From positions 20,310,001 through 20,374,000 of the forward strand of contig CATNEN010000038.1 in NCBI GenBank assembly GCA_950097015.1: 64,000 bases of DNA. Reading direction: 5' to 3'. A program made the position numbers and the translations under genes. Below, piece after piece: positions 12,297-23,265 of the stretch (position 1 is the stretch's first letter; each line of letters begins with the position of its first letter). Below the pieces are notes generated by a model. That model made no database searches, was not told the DNA's origin, and worked only from the letters and a program-made list of their open reading frames with translations. The stretch comes from Macrostomum hystrix (taxonomy: Eukaryota > Platyhelminthes > Macrostomidae).

Positions 12297-15200
12297 ATGG
12301 CTGATGGGAATCAATTGACATCACGAAATCAACTAAGTAGCAGAATTGATCTTTCTGCAACATCAGTTTCTGAAGAAGGTAGGTTCTTACAAACTTCCTG
12401 ATAGAATGCATTGCTATATCACATCATTGGTACCAAGTACAAATTCACACAACTCACAAAATTTACGAGTAGTGTGAGTACTTCATGGACTATTAAAATA
12501 AGTTTTCGGGAAAAAATTAAAGTGTTGCAATTTTATATTTGTTGGTGCACTTAAGTTAAAGTACTACATAATAAGGGTGAAATGTGCTATGCATTTAGTG
12601 GATATTTTTTAATATGTATATTTTTTAGCTTCATAGTAAGCTTAAAATTTTCATTTCTCATCTTGAGCTGCTTATAAAATTCAATTTTCACAACTTGCAA
12701 GGCCTTTATTTAGAGCTATGAAATTGAGAAGCATACTAAAATTATAATATGTATATTTTACTCTTGTACTAAAATGTAATGTATAAAAAAGTATAGTACT
12801 CGTACATTACTATGTATATATAATTATAAAAAAGTGCAATAATTGTGTAAACAAAATTTTTTTGTTGTCCTTACTCATACTTTTTTTCTGGTTTATATAC
12901 TTCTCAGGGCTAATTGACATATTAACAATGCTAATCAAAAAGCCGAGAATACATTTACATTTTTGCAAAATCGTGAATTTATTTATCACGACAGTAATTT
13001 GAAAACAGAACTTACTTAACAGGTTTTTTACTGATGACTGTATTTTTACTTTTTTTCTCAACTCTAGTACCTGTACGTAAATTAAATTAATTGAAGAATG
13101 TATTGTAATTTGACTTTTTTCTACAATCTAACAAAAATCACGTGCGAATTCTCATTAAAACAGATCTCTTTCACATCTGGGAGGCTGTGTCAAAGTTCAT
13201 AGAAAAGAACCTACAGAGTCAAAAGGTAAACATTATGCAACAATTTCAGTATCGACGTCTTTAAAGTGAAATAAACACAGCAAAAAACATTTCTATCATT
13301 TTTGTTCATTTATTCCAGGGCGTACACATCCCAAACTTCGGCACTTTCTCGTTCGTACAAAAGAAACTCGATGTTGGCAATGCCAAGTATCTGCTCATTC
13401 AGCGCCCTGTATTTCAACTATTCGAGCGCATCTGCCAAACCCACGGCCTGGCGCAGACTAAACATCACGTGACTGGCTCCGTGCCTGTGGTGCAGCTGAA
13501 CTTTGCCGCCCTGTCTGTGGAGTCCACGGGCCGATTTGATCGCGACAAAATTGAAACCTGCGTGCGCGAGACACTTGGCGCCCTGAACCGTTCCATCGCT
13601 ATGCAGAGAAATGTTGAACTGGTTTTCTGCGGAGTTGGCCGACTTCAAATTCGCGGCGGCCACGTGAAATTCAAGTTCTACAAGGATTTTGTGAACAGTC
13701 TGGACCGCAGCGGAACCGTCGTCAGGGCTATGCAGCAGGTGAGAACGCTGAAGTCATTTGGAAGTGTCACTGTCAGGTAGTTCAGTCACTCTCCCCTTTA
13801 TCACTGCCAGTTCAGTCACTCTCCTCCTTATCAATGCCAGTTCAGTCACTCTCCTCCTAATCAACGCCAGCTCAGTCACTCTCCTCCTTATCAATGCCAG
13901 TTCAGTCACTCTCCTCCTTATCAATGCCAGTTCAGTCACTCTCCTCCTTATCAATGCCAGCTCAGTCACTCTCCTCCTTATCAATGCCAGTTCAGTCACT
14001 CTCCTCCTTATCAATGCCAGTTCAGTCACTCTCCTCCTTATCGATTCCAGCTCAGTCACTCTCCTCCTTATCAATGCCAGTTCAGTCACTCTCCTCCTTA
14101 TCAATGCCAGCTCAGTCACTCTCCTCCTTATCAATGCCAGTTCAGTCACTCTCCTCCTTATCAATGCCAGCTCAGTCACTCTCCTCCTTATCAATGCCAG
14201 TTCAGTCACTCTCCTCCTTATCAATGCCAGTTCAGTCACTCTCCTCCTTATCAATGCCAGCTCAGTCACTCTCCTCCTTATCAATGCCAGCTCAGTCACT
14301 CTCCTCCTTATCAATGCCAGCTCAGTCACTCTCCTCCTTATCGATTCCAGCTCAGTCACTCTCCTCCTTATCAATGCCAGCTCAGTCACTCTCCTCCTTA
14401 TCAATGCCAGTTCAGTCACTCTCCTCCTTATCAATGCCAGTTCAGTCACTCTCCTCCTTATCAATGCCAGCTCAGTCACTCTCCTCCTTATCAATGCCAG
14501 TTCAGTCACTCTCCTCCTTATCAATGCCAGATCAGTCACTCTCCTCCTTATCAACGCCAGCTCAGTCACTCTCCTCCTTATCAATGCCAGCTCAGTCACT
14601 CTCCTCCTAATCAACGCCAGCTCAGTCACTCTCCTCCTTATCAATGCCAGCTCAGTCACTCTCCTCCTTATCAATGCCAGCTCAGTCACTCTCCTCCTTA
14701 TCGATTCCAGCTCAGTCACTCTCCTCCTTATCAATGCCAGTTCAGTCACTCTCCTCCTTATCAATGCCAGTTCAGTCACTCTCCTCCTTATCGATTCCAG
14801 CTCAGTCACTCTCCTCCTTATCAATGCCAGTTCAGTCACTCTCCTCCTTATCAATTCTAGCTCAGTCACTCTCCTTATCGATTCCAGCTCAGTCACTCTC
14901 CTCCTTATCAATGCCAGCTCAGTCACTTCACCCCCACTTATCGCTTGTTTTCAGAGGCCTGGAACTGCAGACTCAGTCATGACTGACCGACCAGCAAGCA
15001 GAGCGTTCAGCGTGGCCCTGCCAAAGTAAGTTGACCTTTTTTCTTAAAATTTGATTGATTTTGTTTAGCTAAAATGGTAGGTCGCTTTTTAACACAATGT
15101 GCAACATAATCAGGAATTGCATTTTTATATTTTCTAACCTTGATCTATTCGCATTTAGATTGAAGTTTTTGTTTTTTGTTAAATCGCAAAACTAATTTGC

Positions 15201-18200
15201 AAAATGCTTTTTTTTATAGATCCTACCAATTACTTGCTTACGAGTACCTGAAACTAGCTCTCAATCTTACCTGTATCTAGTCGCAAATCTACCTGTATCT
15301 ACCTACAAATCTACCTGCATCTACCTTCAAAACTACCTGTATCCACCTAAAAAACTAACCTGTATCTATCTACAAAACAACCTATATCTACCTACAAAAC
15401 TACCTATATCTACCTACAAAACTACCTGTATCTACCTACAAAACTACCTGTATCTAGCTTCAAAACTACCTGCATCTACCTACAAAACTACCTGTATCTA
15501 CCTACAAAACTACGTGTATCTAGCTTCAAAACTACCTGCATCTACCTACAAAACTACCTGTATCTAGCTTCAAAACTACCTGCATCTACCTACAAAACTA
15601 CCTGTATCTAGCTTCAAAACTACCTGCATCTACCTACAAAACTACCTGTATCGACCTACAAAACTACGTGTATCTAGCTTCAAAACTACCTGCATTTACC
15701 TACAAAACTACCTGTATCTAGCTTCAAAACTACCTGCATCTACCTACAAAACTACCTGTATCTAGCTTCAAAACTACCTGCATCTACCTACAAAACTACC
15801 TGTATCGACCTACAAAACTACGTGTATCTAGCTTCAAAACTACCTGCATTTACCTACAAAACTACCTGTATCTACCTACAAAACGAACCTGTATCCACCT
15901 AAAATATTACCTGTGTCTACCTACAAAAATACCTATATCTACCTACAAAACTACCTGTATCTACCTACAAAAATACCTGTATCTACCTACAAAAATACCT
16001 GTATCTACCTACAAAAATACCTGTATCTACCTAAAAAATTACCTGGATCTAACTACAAACCTAACTGTATTTACCTGCAAACCTACTTGTATCTATCTAC
16101 AAAACCTTATTCTGAGCTGGAATCGATAAGGAGAGTGACTGAGCTAATTTACCATTCTAAATACCCATTGCTTCTCATTTCTATACTTAGCTTTTCACTC
16201 CAGCTGTGCTACCGCCAGATGAGACGTAGTCTCAAATAAATTGGCACTCAATATACAACTGTGAGTTTTATAGGTAACTGAAGGCCTAAGAGCAGACTCT
16301 TAAAATTGGTTGCTGTTATCGCAACGCTAATTTACTCATTTACCTTGCGTCAGCTTAACTTCTCACTAAAGACCAGTTCTTATCTTAATTATTATCAGGT
16401 CTATGCATTTTTATCACGTTTTATGCCTAGTCGTCACATTTCAAAGCTATAATTGTGTTATTATCAAATCGTCCCACACGATACACGCTAAAGTCGGTTG
16501 CATTTTGTCTGCTAATTTTATGATCGCAATTCATACAAACCTGTCGATCACTTTGTCGAGCACAAATGGATAATGAAAGTGAATAAAATTTTCGAATATA
16601 TATAAGATACTACTATCAGTAAGGCTTATCGAGAAAACTTCGGAAAAAAGCCACGGGATTCGAACCCCTGCCGCCTGTTAACGCTTAACATATTTATAAT
16701 TAACCGATTTTACCTGTACAAAATTCAGAGAATAATTATCCCCTAAAAATTGACAGGCTTCCCAGTCGTGGAGTCAACGGTTTGGCTCCCATCGAAGAGG
16801 ACGAGTACGCGATTGGCGAGAGCGCCGGAGTGCAAACTGATCGTCGAGGTGCGGAATTCGACCAAGGTAAAAAACAGCTTCATTTTCGACAGAATCTCAG
16901 TTATTTTTTTCACTATTACTACTTTAGAAACTACATATTGTATCCTTTTTATGTACAAGTGGTCATTTTGGTTTTTTATTTACTATGAGTAGGCTGTTGT
17001 GCATTTTTACAGCAATACGCAAAGAGCTTTGATTTTTCGATACATATAGGACTTAAAAAACAAAATATGTATACTGAAAGTCTGTAACTTACAATATTTT
17101 CGCTGACATACATGTCGATTTATTTAACCCGCACTTTAAAATTAGTTTAGCTTTTTTCTGAAGTCAAAATTGATAATCCTTCATAACTTCAGCATCAGAT
17201 CTTAATGCCACAGTCCCACATTCTATATGCTGATTTTTATTGCCATTGAATCCTTGAATAATTCAAACATCGCCAACTCAGTCGATAAGAATGACTCAAA
17301 TCGCGTCAAGTGCGTTGCTATTAGCAACCAGCATCCTTGTGAGGAAGGTTATGGTAGAATCGCGTGGAACTACAATGCGTATATAATTAGAGACAGTTGA
17401 AACACAATAAGCTAAGACCAAGAATAGGCTAATGAAAATGTCCCCATCTAAGTGTCGTCAACTTGGCTTTGCCTCAATTTGCGACCACAATGGCAGACAG
17501 TTTTACTTGCCAGCTGAGCTGTTGCAGTTGCCACACCAACAGCAGCAGCAGCAGCAGCAGCAGTTGCGTTTGTCAACGCCAAAGGTAGCAAAATGCTTCG
17601 ACGATGAAAGTTTAGAAACAGCCGCAGCAGCAGCCGCAGCCGGTCTTCCATCAGTTGAGTCGTCTCAGAGACCGCTGCAGCGCAAATTGCCTGTTAAAAA
17701 GTGCAGACAATTTAGCCTGCAGCAGCAGCAGCAGCTAATGCAGCAGTATCATTCTCTTCTCCCAGAATTGCCAAGTCGTTTAGCGACTGCTTTGCAAAAG
17801 AGAGCCATGGCTGGTGAGGTTGATATAATTAGGGCTTTCCCCACTTAAAAGTAAAACATAATTAAATCAACGTAAAAAATAATTGCAGGAGGGCGACGGG
17901 CAGTGGCACATGATTTGGTGACACAAGACCCGCAGCCAGCGAGGAGGCAATTCTACCCATTTCGCTGACTCCTAAGCACACCCGCACACAGATACTGTAC
18001 GCAGGCACACGCTCATCGTCAGGCAGTGTACACTGTCAATGCCTTGGAGCATTGCACGACAAGCATCCAAGCCAAATAAATGTGGCCTCGCCGCGGAATC
18101 GAACTTAGGGACCTTGGCGCGCGAGGCAAAAGCGATAAACTGCTCTACCACCGACCTCCAAAAATATAATTTTATATTTCACTATTAACTTTGAAACTTG

Positions 18201-21200
18201 AAACGCAGAAGCGGCTGGTTTCGACGAGGCCCAAGAGGTGGATCGTCGGCCGCGCACTGAACGACTGTCCACCGGGCATCAGTCGGCTCTCCCCGTTGCT
18301 ATGGCAACCGACTTCAGCTACGACCTGGCAACGGCCAGGCGTAGCGTCGCCGTAGCCGATCGTCTCGACCTGCGCGACGGCGACTTTGAAGCTAGCGAAC
18401 CCGGCGACGATGCAGCAGCGGCCGACGCCGATGCCGAGGCGGACAAGGAGAACACAGAGGCCAAGCCAAGCCTGGCGACTTCGCTGCCTCCGCCGACGCC
18501 GCCGCAGATGTCGCTGCTGCCTCCTCCGAGGCCGCCGTCGACTGCTCGCTTTCAGCCGCAGCAGCAGCAGCAACAGCAGCGGCCGCCGAGCACCGCTTCC
18601 TCTTGCGGTCACGCAGGCGCCGGACAAGAGCTCTGCTATGTCTGTCATCAGCGAGCCAGGTTTGCTTCCAACACTAATAATTATAGTAATAATAATAATA
18701 ATTGCTGGAAGGCTGCGGGCAATGGCACATCATTTAGTGACACTAGACCCGCAGCCAGCGAGGAGGCAATTCTGCCCATTTCGCTGGCTCCTGAGCACAC
18801 ACGCACACAGATACGGTACGCAGGCACACGCTCACACAGGTGTGTACATCTTCCCTGACTTTCTCATTGTCTGGCAGTGTACACTCTCACTGTGCCTTGG
18901 AGGTTCTTGGTTTAAATTGCGCGACAAGCCCCCAAGCCTTCTCTACGTGGCTGCACCCCAAATTAATGTGGCCTCGCCGTGGAATCGACCGTGGTGCGTG
19001 TGGCGAATACGTTAACCGCTTCTACCACTGGTTTGCCATGCTTTTGCAATAGATTTCAGACTTATGATCGAGAGGTCGGGGGTTCGATTCCTAGCCAAAG
19101 TGAAACGCGCAGACGAGAATTGTTGAATATCCTGACGATGCCGATGTTTTGTGATTCTGGAAGTTGTTTCATCGGATAGAGCGGAAAATATTCAGTTCTC
19201 TAAATTTATATAGCGACTGGTTGAATATTTTGGGCGATACAGAAAAGAGAAATGTGCAGTGGGGCTATTTGAAATTCCATCAGATGCCTCTTCAGTCCAG
19301 GGACTGAGCAGCTGTACACAGTATTTGGAAGTGTTGCGCAATGGATTCGGCTGTGTGACCAGCTGTACATCCGCATTTGGTGTCGTTTTAAACTATGCAA
19401 TGCTCTATTAATACTTATAAGCTACCGAACCGCAGGCGGAACATTCCGGTGTCCTTTGCCGAGGAGCTGAAGCGTCGAGAGAAGGAGGAGGACCAACTGC
19501 TGCACGCTTACAATGAGATGCGGGACAAGGAGAGAATTCTTAAAGACCAGGTGAGTAGAACACGCTTTACTTGAAATTCTATCCGAAATTCTCTCCGAAT
19601 TTCTATCCGAATTCTATCCGAATTCAACCCGAATTCTTCGCAAATTCTATCCGTAATTCAATTCGAAATTCTATTAAAGTTCTTCCCGAATTCTTCCCAA
19701 ATTGAATCCGAAATTCTATCCGAAATTCTCTCCGAAATTCTATCCGAAATTCTCTCAGAAATTCTATCCGAAATTCTCTCCGAAATTGTATCGGAAATTC
19801 TATCGGAAATTCTATCGGAAATTCTATCGGAAATTCTATCCGAAATTCTATCCGAAATTCTATCCGAAATGCAATCCGAATTCTAAACAAGTTCTTCACA
19901 AATTCTTCCCGAATTCAACCCGAAATTTTCCCGAAGACTTGTGTCCGAACCCTATCTTCTAAATTTTAGTTGAATTCTATCAGAATTTTCCTGGATGTTC
20001 TATTTTATCTGATATTATTTACTATTTCCATCTTTCCGAAAAATGTCTTCCAGGAATCCCTCTTAGCCAAGCGTCACGACGCCCAGAAGGTGTCGGCCTT
20101 CAATCTCGGCATCTCCGAGGCGCAGAAGGAGCGCCGGGGTCAGCGCGACGACGACACTAGGCCGTCGTACATCTTCCAGGCCAGGCCGCTGACGCCGCCG
20201 CGGCGCATCAAGCAGCTGGCGCTGAACGCCGAACTGGAGCGGCAAGTCATCGACAAGCGGTCGGCGCACGACCGCCTGCGAGCCGACGAGGCCTTCCTGG
20301 AACGATTGGAACAGGTTCAGCTGGCCGAGGACTTGGCGGCCCAGCGGGAGCAGTACTTGAAGGAAAGGGAGGAACAGAAGGAGATGTACAGGCGGGCTCT
20401 CTCGGCTCAGGTAAGCAGCGAGTCTTTTACCTGAGTATCAGTATTCCCAAGTTGATTTTCAACTTGCATCCCGAATCGTGTTTCGACATTCTGCCTTCGG
20501 ATTTCGAAATCCAACATAAAATATCACTATTTTTAAATTCCCATCTGAAAGATCCTATCCTGAACTCCCAATCTCGAAGTCCTGATCCTGAAACCCCGTC
20601 CTGAAATCCTTCAACTTCTTTCCCGAAAATACTACCACGAAACCCCCAAGAATCCTAGAATCCCTATGCTAAAAATCGCATCCTTAAATCCCGGTCCTGA
20701 AATCCTCATCCTGATTCAAAATATTCCTATATGGAATCGTCATCAAGAAATCCCCGTCCTGAAATCCCCATCCTGAAATCCCCATCCTGAAATCCCTATC
20801 CTGAAATCCCTATCCTGAAATCACATCTCGAAATCCCATTCTGACATTCCCATCCTGAAACATCCTTTCTCTTCTGATCCCCAATCTCCAAACTCCCATC
20901 GCAGTTGCGCTACAAGCCGGTGCCTCTGCCGCCGCGTGAGCCCGACTCCTCGGAGCCCGTATTCGGTCGCAACGACGTCACCGAGGAGAAACTGCTCGAG
21001 CGCCGGCGACGCGCCAAGGAGGTCGCGCTCTCCCAGCTAGACGATGTCAATGCCAAGAAGCGCGAAGAGCTACTGCGTCGGCTGCAGGAGCAGAAGTACG
21101 AGGAGGACGTGCTGCGCCGGACTCGCGACGAGTGAGTTTCGGTCATCGGGTTGATGTTTTTGACTGCTCATCTTATCTAACAAATCTGTCATCGTGTCTA

Positions 21201-21731
21201 ACATGTCAGTCATCGTGTCTAGCATGTCAGTCATCGTGTCTAGCATGTCAGTCATCGTGTCTAGCATGTCAGTCATCGTGTCTAACATCTAGGAAGACAT
21301 GGCGAGCTGCTTTATAATTTTTACTCATCCCTGTATTGTGATGGCAACAGAATGTATTTAAAATAATTCAGACAGCGTCTACTGTTAGTAGGCTAGAAGA
21401 TTATTTCTGTCGTAAAATAAATTGCTAAAAATGAAACGACCCTCTCCGACGTCGCCTCCAACGCAGTCTGGTGCGAGATCGGGCCTGGCGCTTCGACCGG
21501 CTGCAGCGCAATCGTCAGGGCCTCGAAACTGACTGGAGCCAGGCGGCCCAGGTGAAGCGCGACCGCGAGATAGCCGAGAAGCTGCGCGCCGCATCACCCG
21601 GCGGCCTGGTGCACGAACAGTGCGACAACAACAGGCGCTGCCGACAGTGCAAGCGTCGACTAAATAACAGCGGCGAGACCAACATCTGGTGCGAGAGCTA
21701 CTACGTGCCCGGCAGTCGTTACCTCACTTGA
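12297..21731 (+). CDS. ccdc81: CCDC81 homologue, HU-fold centrosome/cilium protein (10 exons)
   Basis: Coding exons: 12297-12378, 13164-13225, 13319-13738, 14955-15025, 16757-16866, 18209-18659, 19436-19550, 20054-20410, 20905-21131, 21467-21731. All introns are GT-AG, phases agree at each junction, and the lengths sum to 2160 nt (719 aa plus stop). Residues about 28-188 (exons 2-3) match the tandem HU/IHF-like N-terminal region of CCDC81, including HIWEAVSKFIEKNL and IPNFGTFSF. Exon 6 is low-complexity (Ala/Asp, Pro, polyQ) and ends in a CxxC motif, ELCYVCHQR. Exon 7 continues with RNIPVSFAEELKRREKEE. Exons 8-9 are charged coiled coil with SYIFQARPLTPPRR. The C-terminus has CRQC, NIWCES and PGSRYLT, as in vertebrate CCDC81. 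The family is linked to the centrosome and cilia, and its HU-fold domains are thought to act in protein binding. The start is the first ATG in frame with exon 2; a further 5' exon is possible. Confidence 0.93.
13774..14935 (+). repeat. 30-bp tandem array in CCDC81 intron 3
   Basis: About 38 copies of a 30-bp unit, TCACTCTCCTCCTTATCAAT followed by GCCAGTTCAG or GCCAGCTCAG. It fills almost the whole intron and ends about 20 bp before the exon 4 acceptor. Each unit has a pyrimidine run followed by CAG, resembling a 3' splice site. Several frames are open by periodicity only. Confidence 0.95.
15240..16105 (+). repeat. 22-bp tandem array in CCDC81 intron 4
   Basis: About 39 copies of a 22-bp unit (ACTACCTGTATCTACCTACA plus AA), with a recurring variant TATCTAGCTTCAAAACTACC. 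Alternation of variants gives a higher-order pattern in the middle of the array. Confidence 0.9.
16106..16640. other. Remainder of CCDC81 intron 4
   Basis: Unique AT-rich sequence. One stray copy of the intron-3 repeat motif on the opposite strand (ATCGATAAGGAGAGTGACTG at about 16122) suggests transfer of repeat units between neighbouring introns. Confidence 0.5.
16648..16692 (-). other. tRNA T-arm-like remnant
   Basis: On the - strand, GCAGGGGTTCGAATCCCGTG forms a convincing T-arm with a B-box. No matching D-arm or anticodon arm is seen nearby, so this is probably a SINE head or tRNA pseudogene fragment within intron 4. Confidence 0.4.
17432..17848 (+). CDS. Gln/Ala-rich ORF inside CCDC81 intron 5, unproven
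   Basis: A 138-codon ATG frame with two polyglutamine tracts (9 and 5 Gln), a 7-residue polyalanine run and a repeated Cys-Arg-Gln phrase (SKCRQLGF near the N-terminus, KKCRQFSL mid-way). It lies in the 1.3-kb intron between exons 5 and 6, on the same strand as CCDC81. Composition is more coding-like than the flanks. A possible donor (CTG|GTGAGG near 17811) would make it an alternative or cassette exon, but no matching acceptor was fixed. It could also be a small nested gene, or a chance frame in CAG-rich DNA. Confidence 0.35.
   Translation: MKMSPSKCRQLGFASICDHNGRQFYLPAELLQLPHQQQQQQQQQLRLSTPKVAKCFDDESLETAAAAAAAGLPSVESSQRPLQRKLPVKKCRQFSLQQQQQLMQQYHSLLPELPSRLATALQKRAMAGEVDIIRAFPT
17876..18168 (-). 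mobile_element. tRNA-derived SINE, family A, copy 2
   Basis: On the - strand the head is the best preserved of the family: GGTGGTAGAGCAGTTTATCG (A-box side) and AAGTTCGATTCCGCGGCGAG (B-box side). The body is shorter than in copy 1 because of internal deletions. It sits about 40 bp upstream of CCDC81 exon 6. Confidence 0.85.
18672..19038 (-). mobile_element. tRNA-derived SINE, family A, copy 3
   Basis: Begins only about 12 bp after the exon 6 donor and fills the first half of intron 6. It has the ATT-type tail at 18676-18702, the body phrases CAAGGCACAGTGAGAG and GTCAGGGAAGATG, and a degenerate tRNA head ending near 19035. Family A copies flank exon 6 on both sides in the same orientation. 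Confidence 0.85.
19060..19395 (+). mobile_element. SINE-like element, family C, copy 1
   Basis: Starts with a tRNA T-arm-like GAGGTCGGGGGTTCGATTCC, then GATGTTTTGTGATTCTGGAA and GTTTCATCGGATAGAGCG, and near 19297 CAGTCCAGGGACTGAGCAG. The middle part recurs at 39185-39345. The last phrase recurs at 41168 and in the SINE at 50.7 kb. Located in CCDC81 intron 6. Confidence 0.6.
19565..19955 (+). repeat. 12-13-bp tandem array in CCDC81 intron 7
   Basis: Degenerate copies of AAATTCTATCCGA fill most of the intron. Open frames across it reflect the periodicity. Confidence 0.85.
20440..20895 (+). repeat. Degenerate 14-bp array in CCDC81 intron 8
   Basis: Copies of about 14 bp centred on TCCTGAAATCCCCA, well preserved at 20755-20825 and decayed towards the edges. 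They run from just after the donor to just before the acceptor. Confidence 0.8.
21170..21292 (+). repeat. 21-bp tandem array in CCDC81 intron 9
   Basis: Five to six copies of a 21-bp unit containing CGTGTCTAGCATGTCAGTCA. Confidence 0.9.
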
Positions 21732-21754
21732 GGGCAGAAAATTTTGATGGTCAT

Positions 21755-22165
21755 GTGACCTGGCATGGATAAAAAAATATCACGTGACTATAGTACGAAC
21801 ATAAATATTTAGATCACGTGACTGTAGTACGACCATAAATATTTAGATCACGTGACTATAGTACGATCAAATAATATTAAGATCACATGACTATAGTACG
21901 ATCAATAAATATTAAGATCACGTGACTACAGTTGGAAAAAAATAATCAGATCACGTGACTGTAGTTCGATCAATAAATATTAAGCTCACGTGACTATATT
22001 ACAATCAATAAATATTAATATCACGTGCCTATAGTACGATCAATAAATATTAAGGTCACGTGACTATAGTACAATCAATAAATATTAAGATCACGTGACT
22101 ATAGTACGACCATAAATATTTACATCACGTGACTATAGTACGATCAATAAATATTGAGTAACTTA
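21755..22165 (+). repeat. 35-bp array of CACGTG and AATAAA just after the CCDC81 stop
   Basis: Eleven units of about 35 bp. Each begins with CACGTGACTATAGTACGATC (CACATG in one unit) and most end in an AATAAATATT or CATAAATATT segment. The array starts about 40 bp after the CCDC81 stop codon, so it may form its 3' UTR. Six units carry AATAAA and three CATAAA. Confidence 0.85.
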
Positions 22166-23122
22166 AAAGTACACAAAAAACTAACTGTAATTTTGAAACT
22201 CTGAGCCTTCTCTATGCACTGTGATACTGCGATCATTTTATTTGAGTAGTTTAGTAAAACAGTTGGGAAATGATTATCACGAAGTTTCTCTTCCCTTTGA
22301 AAAAAGCAAAAATTTTCTATTTAATTTTTTCACCTGGCTTTTGTTGACGAGCCCGCCGATCTTTCTAAATTAGGTCTGTTTTACTTTGTAGTTTTTTATC
22401 TTAAAAATTGATGAATGTAGTTAGCAACAACATGCAGTTAATGGCCTGCGTTTTCCGCCTGAAATTATTGACAGATTGATTGGTTGATCAATTGATTGAT
22501 TGAGTATTACAATTTGATTTATTGTAATGAGTCTATGATGACTTTAACTTTTTAGTAGAAGAACTTTGTTAATCTGCTACTAAATGATGCTAGAGTGATT
22601 TATTACTAAATGAGCAATTTAAACAAGTGTGAAAGGTTTTAATTGAACAAAAAGAGTTAGTTGATCAGTAATACGAATATATCGAATTGTTTTTCGTTCT
22701 AAATTTCTTTAAATACATTGAAACTTTTCGCTTCGTTTTCTGGGAACAAGTTGTTTGTTAAACGTTCGCTTACTAAATGTGACAGACTGAAAAAGCTGAA
22801 CTATTTGAAAACTGCCCATATTTGTTTTATTATTACTTTCGCTAATTTTAAGCACTTTTTTTCCTTCGAATTGAATTGCTTTATCACTTTCTTGTTTTCA
22901 ATTTCTATTAGTTTTTTTCGATAAACCATTTTCTCAACGCCTGCTCAGAAAAGAATTTTCCATTTTTGGTCTTGCTGCTTACTAAAATTAAACAAAGGTA
23001 ATAAATACTGCTGACTACAATATTTTGTTTTCTGAATAAGAGCATAGTAGACTTTATTCTCTCTTTTTTTAAATGAATAGCTTCACAACGTTGATAGTAT
23101 TTTCGTGACTTATTGTCTTATC
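22166..23122. other. Gene-free unique sequence
   Basis: AT-rich, with a short TTGATTGA-type simple stretch near 22478-22502. No gene recognised. Confidence 0.55.
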
Positions 23123-23126
23123 AGTT

Positions 23127-23247
<121 letters not shown>

Positions 23248-23265
23248 TGAGTGGTCCGTATAAGG

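Noticed and set aside
13754-15029. Long open frames on both strands across the 30-bp array (up to 423 codons)
   Set aside because: They lie within CCDC81 intron 3 and are open only because the repeat unit is 30 bp and lacks stops; the spliced gene explains the region.
18660-18858. Extension of CCDC81 exon 6 beyond 18659
   Set aside because: The open frame runs into a SINE; the donor at 18660 joins exon 7 in phase and restores the conserved RRNIPVSF sequence.
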